From NCBI GenBank assembly GCA_028622995.1, contig JAJQJQ010000026.1, positions 1,364,001 through 1,428,000 on the forward strand: a stretch of 64,000 bases of DNA. The letters are read 5' to 3'. The stretch comes from Panagrolaimus kolymaensis. Taxonomy: Eukaryota > Nematoda > Chromadorea > Rhabditida > Panagrolaimidae. The notes below the pieces were generated by a model, which was given only the letters and a program-made list of their open reading frames with translations, was not told the origin of the DNA and made no database searches. A program made the position numbers and the translations under genes. This document shows, piece after piece, positions 10,485-24,600 of this stretch. The first letter of the stretch is position 1, and every line of letters starts with the position of its first letter.

Positions 10485-11835
10485 TTAATTATTCAATTCT
10501 TTTATTTCATCGACTTCAACAATGCTTTTGTTGGTTAATTGATTTTGTCGCGTTGTTTCACCACCTCCACCTTCAGAATCGGAATCATTTTTTTGCCATT
10601 CTAATTTAAGTCGGCGATGATGATAATCTTGTTCCCAAGCAACCTAAAATAAAAAAGTCTCAGTTTTTAAGAAACATTTTAATCTCAAAAACATACATTC
10701 AAAGTATGGTGCGCAACAACAAAGCTGCTTTCACTTATATCATCCTGAGCATTTCGCAAGGATGTAATATTTTTATTTTTAACTTGAGCATGAACTATGG
10801 AAATTGAAGATGCTTCTGGTGGACCAGAAAAAGATGTTGGGATAGTTGAAGATGTAGCAGCTTCGCTATAAAAAAAACAATTAACTTTCCTGATATTTTC
10901 GCAAAAAAAAAAACTAACTTTATATACTCTTCTCTGGAAATATGATTAACTATTTCCATTTGTGGAGTTTCGATAACTTTCTTTTTACGCTCCCTTGGTT
11001 GAGCACTTTGAATTTCAGATCTTGGTTGTTGTTCATTTTGTTTCTGTTGTTGCTTCCATTTGAGTGTTGTTCCTTTGACATCTTTTATCTGCAAAAAAAT
11101 TTTTTTTACTATGAATTGTTTTTACTCATTTTTAATCTTACATCTTTAAATCTCTTTTGATAATCAACGGCAGCCCAATGTGGACTATTTTTAGATGAGG
11201 ATGAATGAGAAGTAGATGGTTGCTGTTGTTGTTGTTGCCTTGCAGGTGGAATTAAAATAGTTCTACCCTTTCGAGTTCCACCTGCATAACTTTTTTCGCT
11301 GCCTTAAAAATAATAAAGTATCTTTTAGAGATTTCATTTAATATAAATCTAGAAAATTTGCATACTATCTGTATCAGTCAGAATAGTAGTTTCGGTATGC
11401 TGGCTTTCAACTTCATGCGGCGTCAATCGTTGTTCAATAAATTTAAAATCATCTCCACTAGGTTTAGGTCTGCCATAAATTGAATTGGATTTTAAGTAAC
11501 CAACCTAAAGAAAAATATGAAATATAAAAAATCTTAAGCATTTTTTTCTTTGTTGCCTTACATGAATTAAATTTGTGTCGCTATTATGTCTTCCCACTCT
11601 TTTATCTCTAATTAATCCCATGACAATATTTTTATTACCAAATTGCTGTTGTTCTCGTTGCTTTTCATCTCTTTCTAAATACCCTGAAGAAGAAAAAAAA
11701 CATATCAAAAATAAAACAAAAATAAAAAAATCATTCTTTACCTTTTAAAGAAATATTATTTTTTGTACCCGTAATTATGATAGTATTTGGAAATTTTTTT
11801 GAACGAGTTGCAGACATACTTGTTGCGCAGCCCAT
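10485..11835 (-). CDS. Putative N-acylated (MGC) low-complexity protein
   Basis: Seven or so small exons joined by 45-65-bp introns. The protein starts MGCATSMSATRSKKFPNT. Gly2-Cys3 at the N-terminus is the classical pattern for N-myristoylation plus palmitoylation, suggesting membrane attachment. The rest is hydrophilic and probably disordered: DEKQREQQQFG, SDTNLIHVGYLKSNSIYG, a PPARQQQQQQP run, SSSSKNSPHWAAVDYQKRFK, a Gln/Lys-rich stretch, and an end EVDEIKELNN. The motif SPHWAAVDYQKRFKD, with Trp and Tyr, is the most structured-looking segment and may be a binding peptide. I do not recognise a family. It lies upstream of B9D2 on the same strand. Confidence 0.7.
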
Positions 11836-12523
11836 TAACTAACTAATTAATAACAAAATAAATAAAAACTTATCATGGCAGTCAAGATGTAAAAAAAGTA
11901 AGCAAACTAAAAAAATGTAGCTAGCTTTTTTTCTCTCTTTATTTCTTTATTTTATTTTTTTCATTTAGTTATGAGAGGCTTAAGTAAGTCAGCAAAGAAA
12001 AAAAAAACAGAAAAAAGAAAAAGAAAAAATATACTTTCTTAATAAATCCATGCGAGCTTGCTTTGTCGTCGCAAAATAAAAAAGATATTTTTTAAAAGGT
12101 GCTAAAGAAAAGTATAATGTCTTTATGTTTTTCCTTTTGTAAAAGTATGTCAAGCTTCACCAAATATTAATTAATTAATTAATACATATATAATCTTTAT
12201 TACATTTTCTTCATTTACAAAAAAGATATCAAAATTTTAAAAACTTAATTTATTATGTTTTTGTTTTCTTAATTTTTACTCTTCTAAATCAAAACCATAA
12301 ATTAAAAAAAAATTAAAAATTAGTTATAAAACATGACAGTTTTAATTACATCTTTCTCTAACAAATGCAAAAAGATGCTGAATTGATTGTCACATGTTTT
12401 ATTTTTACATAAGGTATAAAATAATTCTCATAAACTACAAATTATACATGAAAATTTAGTAGTTGAAAGTAAAATGAAAGTAAAAGCAATAACCTGTTTA
12501 TTTTAAAGTTTTAAAGTTGAAAA
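11836..12523. other. Divergent intergenic region (shared promoter zone)
   Basis: Lies between two divergently transcribed genes. Contains A/T runs and a TTAATTAATTAATTAAT tract near 12168. No coding signal. Confidence 0.55.
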
Positions 12524-14161
12524 ATGATAGTTCTTCTTATTTTAAGGTAAGTTTTTTATTTATTTGTTTATTTTTAAATAAAATAATAAAATATGAATCT
12601 TCTTTAGCTTATTTTTTGGTGTTGGTAGCTTTGAAAAAGATTTGCATTCAAATTATTGGTAAGAATATGGTTGAATTAAATAATACATATTAGCTTTAAA
12701 TTTTAGGAAAGATGAAAAGGCTTTTAGTGACTTACTAAAGAGCGATGAACAAATTCATCTTACTCGCCCGATTGAGTTTGATGCTAATGGAAAAGCTCAG
12801 CCAGTGATAGTTAAAGTTAACGTTTATCTTCGAGCCATTTCCCATGTTAGCGATGAAAATATGGAATATCAACTTCAATTTACTTTTCGAGAAGAGTGGC
12901 GCGATCCTCGATTGGCTTGGGGAAATAGCACTAAAGGTTCAGGAGGAGCGCCTTTTGTTGTTGTAAATCAAGAACAAAAAATATGGAAACCTGATACTTT
13001 CTTTCAGGTTTGTTTTTAACTAAACCGAATATAAAGGAGTGTAAAATTTTAAGAATGAAAAAAGCGGGCATCGACATGAAATAGATGAACCAAATGTTTT
13101 ACTTCGAGTTCATCGTGATGGGCATGTGCTTTATAGCGTCAGACTTACTATGACTTTTTCATGTCTTATGGATTTTCATTACTATCCCATGGATGTTCAA
13201 GTAAAAATTTTATCTTTTTTTTCATTTTAGAAAATCGGTTTTAGCATTGTGGATTTCAATTTGCTTCGTATGCATACACAGCCGATGACATTTGTAACTT
13301 TTAATAAATTTGTCAACAAATCTATTTCTGAGCTTTTTAGATTACCAATTTAAAGACACTAATCCGATTCAAATTAAATCGGGCTTCAGAGATTCTTTAC
13401 CACAATTTGACTTTACAAATTATTCAAATGATTCTTGCACTAGCAAGACTTGGTCTGGCACATATTCGTGCCGACAAATTTGGCTTGTATTATCCAGGAG
13501 ATTTGACTTCTTTTTGCTTCACCTTTATCTTCCTTCTGCGGCTTTAGTAATAATAAGTTGGATTTCATTTTGGCTTCATCCTTCTAATGTTCCTGGAAGA
13601 ATTACTCTTGGCCTTATTGTCCTTTTATCTTCGCATGTTTTATCTTCAGGGTTAAATGAAATTTTGCCACCTGTTGCATATTTAAAAGCTATTGATGTTT
13701 GGGTTTTTGGTAAAAGGAATAATTTTTTGTTTTAATAATTGATAGTCAAGTTTCAGCATGCATAATTTTTATTTTGGCTTCTTTGATTGAATTTGCAATT
13801 GTTGCTTATTTATTTACGGCTCAATTAGCTAAAAACAATAATACAAATTCCATTGAACTTCAACAACTTTTATTCGTATGCTTTTTGGTTTATTAAAAGT
13901 AGGAAAATTACTTTTTTAGGAAGATGATGGAGAAACTTTGGGAAGAGAGGTTAACAATACGCCAAGAAGATTGCCGATTTATGGTCAAATTCGTAGCGCT
14001 GTGGAAAAGGATGTTCGCATTATTGATAGGGTTTCAAGTAAATACAATTCGATGAAGTTCTTTGTCTAATTAATTGTGTTAAATTTTTAGGGATATTGTT
14101 TCCTTTTGTGTTTTGCCTCTTCAACATTTTTTATTGGCTTAAATATATAAACGATAAATGA
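12524..14161 (+). CDS. Cys-loop ligand-gated ion channel, divergent GluCl-like subunit
   Basis: About nine exons. A short signal-peptide-like start (MIVLLILR, then LFFGVGS) leads into an extracellular ligand-binding domain with YLRAISHVSDENMEYQ, FREEWRDPRLAW, WKPDTFF and VLLRVHRDGHVLYSVR. It has a perfect 13-residue Cys-loop (CLMDFHYYPMDVQHC). A second cysteine pair (CTSKTWSGTYSC) is typical of glutamate- and glycine-gated chloride channels. M1 is FLLHLYLPSAALVIISWISF; the M1-M2 linker and M2 read NVPGRITLGLIVLLSSHVLSS; M3 is ACIIFILASLIEFAIVAYLF; a short loop follows; M4 is ILFPFVFCLFNIFYWL. The channel is probably anion-selective from the Pro at -2' and Arg at 0', but the usual PAR is PGR and pore-lining 6' Thr is Ile. 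The ligand cannot be assigned. Confidence 0.9.
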
Positions 14162-15030
14162 ATGAGTATTTTAAAAGAATTTTTTAACCTTGAATAAGAT
14201 TTAGTTTTTTTGTCATTTTTTATGTAATGGGGTCCTTGTCCAAGGTATTATTACATTTAAGGTAAACTTTTCATAAAAATTTTGATTTTTGACATTTATG
14301 TTGTTATAATCTTTTGTATTTTGAATTGTGTCAAAAAATAATAACAAATAAAATTTTAATCAGATTTATTACTTTCGACGGACGGCAAGGTATAGTTGGC
14401 ATTGTTAAAAAATAACAGAAATAAGTAAGTAATATCAAATTTTATCATGAAATAAAGGAGGTCTGACTAATATTAAGGATGATTTGACATCTTTGATGAA
14501 TCGTTTAAAATTTAAAAAAAGGGCGTTGAGTAGCAATCATTTAAAAAATTTAGCTGTTAAAAAGCTTTCTTATAAGTAAATAAGTGAATGATAGTTATGT
14601 ACCGTAAATAAAAGTAAAATAAACCCAATGTTGATTTTCTCTATGTATAAACAACAGATGACGATAATAATATAATTTCAACGGAATAAAGGGCAAGTGA
14701 AATAACGATTTTTTAAACAACAAAAAAGGGCAAGGCAAGTAAGTAAGTAAGTAATAAGTGATATTTTTTACATTATAACAATTAATAATAATCTTTTTTT
14801 GCTAAATTTAATTTTTTGATTAGAAAACAAAGAAGAAGCTACAATCTAATAAAGTGAATAATTTTTGAGTCTTATGTATCTGTTATTAATTAAAAGTAAG
14901 TAAGGCAGCAATAAACAATAATAACTAGCTTTTACGACGACAAAGATTTTGCATAGAAAACAAACTTTGTCGTCTTTTTTTTCTACTGTCCTATATTTTG
15001 AAAAGTCTTTAAATTTAAAGAAAAATAAAT
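14162..15030. other. Intergenic region rich in GTAAGT-like tetranucleotide tracts
   Basis: Between two convergent genes. Repeated AAGTAAGTAAGTAAGTAA tracts at about 14421, 14735-14757 and 14895 are simple-sequence tetranucleotides (and incidental donor-like sites). No gene recognised. Confidence 0.55.
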
Positions 15031-18000
15031 TTAAAGATGTCCATGATTCAAATTAAATATATCTTGATTATTATCAAAAAGATTTTCAGGTGAAAAATCA
15101 TCAGAACTATTAAAAGGTTCACCAAAAATACTTTCAAAACTTTCAAGATTTACAACTTCTTGAAGCTCATCATTTTGTAAAATTTCAATTGAAGGAGATC
15201 GATTTCTGCCACCACAGCCGCCATGTTCACTTGATGACATGCTACTTATTAATGATATCGATGATAATGAATTCATAGGAGATAAACAATTTTCAATTTC
15301 AGTTTGAGTGCAAGCATCAAATTTTTCTACTGAAGTTGTTTGAGGGCATTTTGAGAAGCTATCTTGTAAAAATGGTTGTAGATTTACTTCATTTCCATCA
15401 AAGAGAGGTGGAGATAATGTATCTCCGTGTCCACCTGCATGTTCACTAAGATCATCAAAAAGTTCGGTTAAAAGTGGCTCCAAATTAGACCTTTGACCAA
15501 ATACTTGACAAAATTGCATATTTTCACACATTACTCCTGATAACGTCTGAAAAAAAAGGAAGGTAAAAAATGATGAGAAACAAAGAAAAAGGCAAAAAAG
15601 TGATATGAGAAAATATGATGATGCAATTAAAATTGCCTCTCTTTTAACTACTTACAGTTATGGTTGGTAATAAAAGAAGCAAATTTCCAAATCTTGAAGA
15701 TGGATTATAAATGGGATGATGTAATTCTTTAACAACTTGAAATAACATATCTTGAATTTTATTTCGAAGTTCATAAACTTGTTCCTGGGCTTGTGGAGAT
15801 AAACCTTTGGCGGCTAAAATTTTTAATCAATAAAAGCAGTTTTCTTTTTTGTTGCTGTAAAACTTACTATTATTTAATATGATTATGGCTTTGAGAGGAA
15901 CAACCTCCTCTTCTCTGAGATTTAATTTTCGAAGAGGTTCAACAAGTTCATTTAAAGTTCGATCAATGAGATTATTTGATAAATGACTAAAAAAATGTCA
16001 ACTTTTATTTTAATTTTTTGTTTTAATTTTAAGCTTACTTAGTTCCATTGAATTCTGGAGGTAATTTTCTTGGCACATATGAATATGAACAAAGACAAAG
16101 AATATCAGGATTTTTAGTGTTTTGTGCTGTTCTCGCAGAAAAGTTGAATATGGTTAATGGCGCATAACATGCTTTAACAAGAGCTATTTTATCTTCAGTA
16201 TCAGCAAAATCTCCTATTTCTGCTAAACTATCCACCCAATCCACTGCTGCAATAGCCCCTCGATGGGCTATCTTTGAAAGTTCTTCTGATCGAGCCATCC
16301 TATATGGTTCATAACGCATCTAAAAAACCAACAAAAAATCATAGCTGTTTTTTTGGAAATTTTTAGTTACCTCTGTTCTTCGAGCACCTAAATTAGGTTT
16401 TTGTTCAAATAATTCTCGAAGAGAGATATTTTTATTACTAACAAATTTTTCGCCTCCAACCATCGAATTGCTTTGATCGCCTTTAGATACTTTGGATTCA
16501 ATATTTAATAGTTGCATTAATAATACTTTTGCATCCACTGGAATTTTTCTTGACCAATCATCACCCTGAAGTCTCATCTGCAAAAGAGATAAAAAAAATT
16601 AACTATTTGCTTCTCAAAATTAAGTTTTTTTATTTTACCATATGATTGATTAATTCATCATCAATTGCTCGCTTTCTAATTCTTGGAACTTTTTGTTTTC
16701 CTGTTAAATCACGATCTGGCCGAACTGCTTTTGGGTCCATTCCAACTTCCAAGCAACGATTAAATCGACAATATCGACAACTATTACGCTGGACTAAAAC
16801 ACAAAAAAAAATAATAAAGTTGTGGTTTGATGGGTGTCAAAAATAAATGAGACATACATTTATCAACAACACAATTGTTTCCAAATCGACAAACATAACG
16901 ATACTTCCCGGTAAGGGTTCTACGAAAAAATCCTTTACATCCTAAAAAAATAAAATGGAAAAATAATTTTGATTTCAAAAACATTTTCGGTGGCTTACCG
17001 TAACATGCTAACACTCCATAATGTAATTTAGCACAACCATCACCACAAACAGCACAAGTGGCTTCACCATTTGTGGAAGCAGCGGCTGAGGTACTTTGAG
17101 AATTACTTGGTCGCTCTCGAATTGTAAATGATGCGGAAGTTGTGGTCGTGGCAGATCCTCCGCCATTAGACATTCTACAAAAAAAAGAAGAAGTTTAAAT
17201 TAACCTTTAATTTTTTTGTATGTAGTAATATTTTTTATTGATTGATTGGAAAAGTCATCAAATAAAAAATTAGTCTAATAAAAGTTTTGTTTGAGATAAG
17301 AAAAGACATAAAATTATTTTTTAGAATAGCATTAATTTAAATTGGAACAAATAAAAAACGATAAATTAGCTTTGGGAAAAAGAAGAACGAAACAAAACAA
17401 AAAAATATAATAATTAGAAGCCAAAAAACAAATATTAATGAATTTGAAACAATCTTTCAAAATGAGACAAAAAGGAGCCTCAAGCAAAAACAATAATAGT
17501 TAGACTCGAAAATGCAAAAAAATACCAAAATAAAATATGATTTATTGTTATGGTCAATTGCCTTCTTTTTTTTCACGCGGTCTATATCACTGCAGTTCAG
17601 CAATACACCAACAACAACAAAAAAATCCAATCGATTGATTTATTTTTATTTTTTGCGAATGTTTGTGACTCTACTTTTTTTTAAACCATGGGCGTGTGAT
17701 TCAAATAAATTGTAAAAAAATAAAATAAATATAATGAGAATTAAGTAATTGAATATTTCGTCTAATTTTCTTCAAAAAAATAAAAATAGCTTGACCACAT
17801 TCGACTTTTGCTCTTTCGATCTTTCTTTCTATCAATGATACTAATACCCATTAATATGTAACTTTCTTTTTCTTCCCTTTTTAAGAAGGAATTAACTGAT
17901 TAACAAAAGAAGTAACAACAAACCAAATAAAAAAAAACCTGTTTTAAAAATACATAGAAAAAAGAAAAGAAAGAAGTGAAAGCAGAAATAAAATTATGAT

Positions 18001-18591
18001 ACACCTTTTCAGGTAAAAAACTCAAACTCAAAATATTAAATTTTTTTGGTGAAAGAAAAATATCAAAACAACTAACCTTCCAACTTTGTAATATTTAGCA
18101 TGATTTTCTACAATATGATGTTGAAGTGGCTGAACAACGGTAATTTGTTGTTGATGCTGCCCTCGTCCTCCGCGTTGCTGTGGTATATGCTGTTGCTCAT
18201 CATCAATATCATAATCAGCTAAAACTGTTCCATGTAAACTATTATCTTCTGAATATTCCATTTTATCATCCCAATATTCTTCATATTCGCCTAATTGAGA
18301 ATCTAATTGATCTTCGGGTAAAGATTGGGGCGAACTATCATGAACAGCTGAATAAGGTGAATAATAAAAAACTTGTTCTGAAGAACCGTTTCCTATTGGC
18401 GTGGTCGAAGTCGTTGATGGAGTTGATGGTGGTTGAGATGATTGATGTATTATTGAATTTTGTTGTTGCTTTATTTGAGTGGAGCTCGTGGAAGTATTTT
18501 GAATTAGAGTTGAAGGATTATTTTGTTGTTGTTGGGAGGAAAGTTGCTGTTGCTGCAGTGTTTGTTGCTGAGTTTGTAAGGGTAATTGCAT
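15031..18591 (-). CDS. Nuclear hormone receptor, HNF4-related nematode type
   Basis: Transcription factor with about nine exons. The first coding exon (18591-18076) is Gln/Ser/Thr/Pro-rich, starting MQLPLQTQQQ, with an acidic patch (EYEEYWDDKMEYSEDN). A 0.9-kb intron follows, then SNGGGSATTTT and the DNA-binding domain: first zinc finger CAVCGDGCAKLHYGVLACYGC (17068-16920), P-box region CYGCKGFFRRT, second finger CRFGNNCVVDK...QRNSCRYC, then RFNRCLEVGMDPKAVRPDRD. The RNxCRYCRFxxC and CVVDK motifs fit the HNF4-derived expansion of nematode receptors. The ligand-binding region follows (KIAHRGAIAAVDWVDSLAEI, DKIALVKACYAPLTIFNFSA, LVEPLRKLNLREEEVVPLKA). The Ser/Asp-rich C-terminal extension ends NLNHGHL. 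The start is the first in-frame ATG after an acceptor at 18672, but an upstream exon cannot be excluded. Confidence 0.9.
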
Positions 18592-18671
18592 TCGACGAAC
18601 CACGCGCGGCTGGTGCGACGACGAGGCCGCCGGAACCAAATAAAATGTGCGCGTCAGTTTGGCTGTTGTGT

Positions 18672-18682
18672 CTGTAAATAAG
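18672..18682 (-). promoter_or_regulatory. Acceptor site upstream of the nuclear receptor start
   Basis: Minus strand TTATTTACAG ends just before 18671, 80 bases upstream of the chosen ATG. It could be a spliced-leader acceptor or the 3' end of an intron from a distal exon. The exon between is open in frame and GC-rich (Pro/Ala/Ser/Arg), so the protein may extend further N-terminally. Confidence 0.45.
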
Positions 18683-21600
18683 TATTTTAAAAAAACGTTA
18701 TTTTCTTTTAGTTTCTCTTTCATTTTTTTATCTTGACTTTTTGAGATTATGATCTCAAAAAAAACGATGAATATCAAGCGTTTCAAAAACATGTATGTTG
18801 TAGTTGCTTTTAAACGACTAATTAAAAAAATTGGAGTCACGCCAACAAAAAATTATTGTTTTAAAAACAAAACAAAAACAATAAAAATTCAAATTAAAAC
18901 ATTTTTTGGAAATAAATAAACGAACGAAAATGAAAACGAAAATAAAAATATGATCGTATGTATTTTTATGAGATGAAAAACAACACCGAATTAAAAGTTT
19001 TTAAATTTAAACAACAAAAGGGGATTATGGAATCGATCATTACCTATCGTTCGTGGATGATAATTATGAGACGAGAGAAGAAATAAAAGAGACATCGTAA
19101 AGAGGTGGGCAAGGACGAGAAAACACGTAAAAAAATAAAAATAAATAAATAGAGTTTAACTGATCGATAATAAATGAATGAATAAACTTAACTTGGGTTG
19201 TTCGTTTTTAATTACAACAACAATAAAAAAATCTGTCTTTTTTCTTTTTCTTTTTTTCTTGCGCAAAGTAAACAGTTAAAAAATGACAAAGGTTTTTAAA
19301 AAAAGGATGTGAGTCATTTTTTCCTTCAAAAAACATATGGTTTTAAAATATTTGAAATTCGCTCGTCTCTAAATGAAAAGTTTTGAAGTTAGTTTTTGTG
19401 TCTGTGCTTCTTCTTTTTTTCTTAATTTTTTCTTCGTGGTTTTGAACAAAACAAAAAAATTTTGGTTATCATTAATTACCCCGGATATCACCAACACTTC
19501 AGCCTCATTATCAGAGCAAATATTTCTTTATTTTAACAAGATGAGAGAGAGAGACAACGTAATGAAAGAATGAGAAGACAACTAAAAAAAGAAAAGAAAG
19601 AAAAGGTTGAAATATTTTTTATCATATCAACAAGACACGTTAATTAGATGTGTAGCAATAAATGAAAAAATAAAAAAAAAGAAACTATAATTGGTCGTTG
19701 ACATGTGTAATTGTACTTAATGTACCTAAATATATGGACCACATGCAAAAAAAAAAATTCCTTCTTTTTTGTTAGATAAAAGTAGCCATCGAAAATACTA
19801 CAAACTGCAAAACTATAAAAAAAGATCTAAGTAAACCAAAAAAACATTGAATTACTAAATTTATTAAATATTTTTAGCCATGTGAAAAAATCTTTAAAAT
19901 TTTGTCTAAAAAAAGCTTGTTGGTTGGTGAAGCTCCTGTTCGCCTTTTTTACTTTTTCTTTCTTACTCTCTCTCTGTAAATATTGCGCTGCTGCCTGGGC
20001 TATAGCCTTTTTTATGATCATTTTAAAATTTATATATTTTTACAAACTTTTTTTTAGTCATAACACAAAAGTGTCAAAAACACAAATAAAAAAATGGCTA
20101 ATAAAAACATATTTTTTGGCCAAAAAATCTTGAACTTTAGCAAAACAAACTTTCAAAGTTGTATTTTCTAAAATCAATTCAAAGAAGAAAAAAAAACTAA
20201 AAAAGGAGGGTAGTTTCACGTGAGAAAACATAAACATTACCTCTTATATTTATGATATGTTTTTTTCAAAACTTTTTGAACCAAAAAAACGTAGTGTCTC
20301 CGTAGCTATCACAATTTGACATTCTCTCCCTCTTTTTTTTTGTCTAACATGAATAAATTTATAAAACAATGACAGCTAGGAGGAAGAAGAACAAGAGGCA
20401 TCAAATATTAGTTTAATAGGTTCAAAAAATGTTACAAATACAAAAGCCAACACGTTTTTTAACAATGTTTTTTATTTTAGTGATAGTTTTTTTTAAGGAA
20501 TGACATCAATAAAGACGAAAGAAATAAAATGGAAAAAAGCAATCTCATAAAAAAGCAAGCATCAGCTGTAAAATAACAAAAAAGCAAGTCGAAAACAGAC
20601 GACTTGATGAATGTCTTGGAAGGTTTTTTTGTGTTTTTTTATCATAAAAACAAATAATGAAATAAATTTTTATCAAAAACTTAAAAAACAGAAAGCGATA
20701 TTTCAACTTTATTTTCCTGCCTTTTAAAAACAAAGGTATTTTAGAGGCTTCTTTTTAATTTGGCGCTGTTACATACATTTTTTCTTTGGTTCAGTATTTT
20801 TTGTCAGCGACGATGACAGAAATAAAAAAAAAGTTCTTTTCCAAAAAAGCTTCCTGTTAAAGGACGAAGAGTCGAGAGAGTCTCAAGCAAAAATGTTAAT
20901 ATTATCAGAGCCGCCGCTATCACACATGCTTGCAAAAAATTTGGAGGTAGAAAGAAGACGCTCAAGTCCTTCCCAGTTTTCTTAACAATTTCAACCAAGA
21001 AAAACATAATTAGGGAAAAGCCATTTTACTATCAACAAGAAAAATGCAAGAGTCCTGTGATCAATTATTTTTTGGTAGTGATTGTCGAAAGATTCCTTCC
21101 ATTTATTTCTTCTTCCATTTTTTTTTTGTTCAAACATATTTTTTTCTTTTAAGTAGCAGAAGAACAAAAACAAACCAGCATTTTTTCTTTAAAGCATGAA
21201 AGAAGAATGAAAACATTTTTAAGCTTTTAATCATAATCTAATTTTTAAACAAAACAATTTTTTTATGAAAAAAGAGAAGAAGAAAAAAACATATCACAAA
21301 TCAACTCAAAGTTGAAAGTAGAACTTTTTTCTTGTAAACAAGACGAAGATCATAAGGAAAAAGCTTAAATTCAAACAATTTAGTTATTTCCGCTACCTTT
21401 AAATTTTTACTTAAAAGTACATTTAAAGTCTAATTATTTAAAAATTTAAGGTTAAATTGAAACCACCAAAATTGAAAAGATATTTATGAAAAAATGATAA
21501 ATGAACAAACAACACAAATGCCAAATTTTTTGTCGGCTCTGTTTAAAACCGCAACAACGTAAAAAAGTAGTAGTAGACGATGAAAAAAAAGAGAGACAAG

Positions 21601-24600
21601 TGAAATATTGTAATATTGTTTCGATAAAATATACAAAAAGTTATAATATTTTGCATAAGCTTCTGCAATGCTGATCGATGACGGAGTACGAAAATTCAAA
21701 GAGACAATGGAACTAAAATTTGCAAGAGTTACAAAAATGTTCGAGAATATTCCATAAAATTTTTTTAGTGATGTTTGAAATAAAATTTAATAAAAAAATT
21801 TAATGGACATCGATCATAATAAAAACTTTTAGGTAGAAGGCAAAAAAAAAATTAAGTTAAGACTATATCAACTTTTTTCCTTTTGTACGTTGATGACTAT
21901 TGTTTTTAAAATATATGTATGTAGATTAAAGACAATTTTTTTAATAATCAAATAAAAAACATGAAAGGGAAATTAATAGAGCGACATTTTTCGCTCAATT
22001 TTTATTATTATCATTAAACAGGGTTCAATAGATGAAAAAAATCTTAACATCTATCTCTATTTGGTTCGATTATATTTTCTCTCTTTTTCTTTTCCCCCCA
22101 AATTTTTTAATATTTTTATGATGATGGTCATAAAAATATTTGTGAATAATATTCATCATCAGAGTCGTTATAAGGCATTTTATTTATGATTAATGGTTCG
22201 TTACTATCAAAGAGTGTTTCATTCTTAATAGTGTAGTGTCAATAAGTCAAACTCATTAGACGATTGTAAAAATTTTAAAAAAAGAGTTTACTTTTTTGAA
22301 TCTTTGAAACTAAACTTTTGTACCTTTGAGCATCAAATTTAAATTAAGAAAAAAAACTTTATTGATGCAAACTTTTTTTTGAAGGTTAAAATTTAGTCTC
22401 TCACGGTTCTAAGACGCAAAAATTTTCTCCTATTTCTTTTTTTTTTTTGCAACATAAAACAGTTAAGGAGCGATGGTTGAAGATAGATAGAAAATATACA
22501 TACAAAAGTGGAACGTGATCTAAATGCTATATTGACCAGACGACTAGAAAAGAAAATTTATGAATAAAAAATATATTCAAATAAAAAAATTTTTTGTTTT
22601 GTTTGAAACATTAAAGTTTATTTTTGTGAAAGAGAAAAAAAGAAGCTTAAAATAGTTAAGTTTAGCGGCGCAAATGTTTAAAAGTTCAAAGAAATAACTT
22701 AAAGCGTAAAGCCTATTTAACAGTGATTAGCATGCTTTAAGGATATTAACGACTGATAAGAATTAATTTTTAAAGAAACAAGCGTAAAATGCAAAAATTC
22801 ATGGAATCTTTTCTTCTTTTTTTCATAGAACAAAAAAAATCATTACTACCGACAAAGACTTCCAACTTTTGATAAAAAAGGAAAGAAACGTGAAAGCGGA
22901 TTGTATTTAATCATTTTAGGTGCCAAAAAAACTTTAACTTTAATGGGAACATTTACAAGGATTCAAGTCACAGACAACAGAGACAAAAAAAAAGTCCTTG
23001 CAAAGCGAATTAACTTTTATTTTATCAATTTTTTTATCATTCTTGAAACGCGGCATGATTGCGTAGTAGCTGACGATGATGATGATACGTAGCTAATAAG
23101 CAGCAAAATTATCATAGTTAGATAGGGTGATTGTCAAAAAATTTTTTTTGCTGACCAAATTCTTTCTGCCTCCAAAAAGTCCAAAAGGAGACTGATTATA
23201 TTATATGTATGCTCAAGGAAGCAAGAAGAAAAGAAAAATGCTTATTTTAAAAGATATGTTCACAAAAGAGTTACATTATGATATTATTTTTACTTTTATG
23301 TTAGTTTATACTTTACTTCTTTCTTTTTGGAAGAAATTTTATTCTTTATTTTAAAATTGGGTAAAGAAAAAAAGAAAGTATTAAAACCGCGCAATTAATA
23401 TTATTGATAGTTATCGTTAACCTTCTGTCTATCGTCGATAATAAAAATAAAATACATTGTTGCCACGAGAAATTAAAAGTAAAATTATTAGTCAATCAAA
23501 AAAAAATTGCTTCCGGCGGTTAAAAAAAGGAAAGAAAAATACACTGCGCGAAAAAGTTTCTGGGTAATAAAAAAGGTAATGGAAAAAAATTTAAAGACAC
23601 AAGGTTAGAAAAAAACTTGGAAGAAAAAAAAGGAGCTATGTATGACTTATTGATAAGATCAAAAAAAATATATTTTTCTCAGAAACGCTTGCTTTTCACT
23701 CTTTTTTATATTTTTATGTTGTTTTGCATATTAAAATTAAAAAAATATGAAAATATGAAATTGAAACTAACAACAAAACCGGAAATTGCAATTTTTTGGT
23801 TATGAAAAAAAATATAAAACGTAAAAAGACGGGGTTTTGGAGGATCAAGGAAAGGGATTTAATGCTTGAACAACAACGAAGTACAACTAAGTTTTGGTTT
23901 TTATTGTTATCGTTAGTGCAGGGATGAATGGAAAAATAATTTCCTATATTGTTACATAAATTTTTTTATTATTATTATTTAAAAAATTTTTTGTGTTTAT
24001 TGCAAAAACCAATGAAAGGTCAAACGATGTGAAAAGAATATTTTTATTTCTTTCGTCATCAGATCTCTCGAAAACAAATTTGAATTTAGTGAATAAGCAA
24101 GCGGCGTCAATATAGAAATATAAAAAGTTCGAGAGAGCATTATCCTAATTTAGAATTAATTCGAGAGCAAAACAAGAAAATTAAATCAACGTAAAAAAAA
24201 CTGATTATTTAGTCAATGAGAGAGATGAGAAAATCAGAGCAATGAGAAATCGCTTTTCTTCTTTCTTTCTCATGGTCAAGATTGTTTTTATTTTTTTAAA
24301 TATTCCAATGCTAATGATGACTAAACATCTTCTTTTTTTCTTGCAGCTAATGTTTTTTCAGTATAGCTGACTATCGTGTGCTATTATTATCAACAAGAAA
24401 GATGTGTAATTTAGAGATATAACTTTTTGATTAGAAATAAAAATAAAAAAAAAGCAAGGGACAAGACAAGAACGCCTTCACTTTTTAAGTGAGTGATTCA
24501 TTGTAATTGTCTAGTAGCTGCAGCCAGTAAAAAAAAGAAAGATAGAAAAACATTCATCATCATTCAAAACAAAAATAATATATTAAACCGGAAAAAAAGG

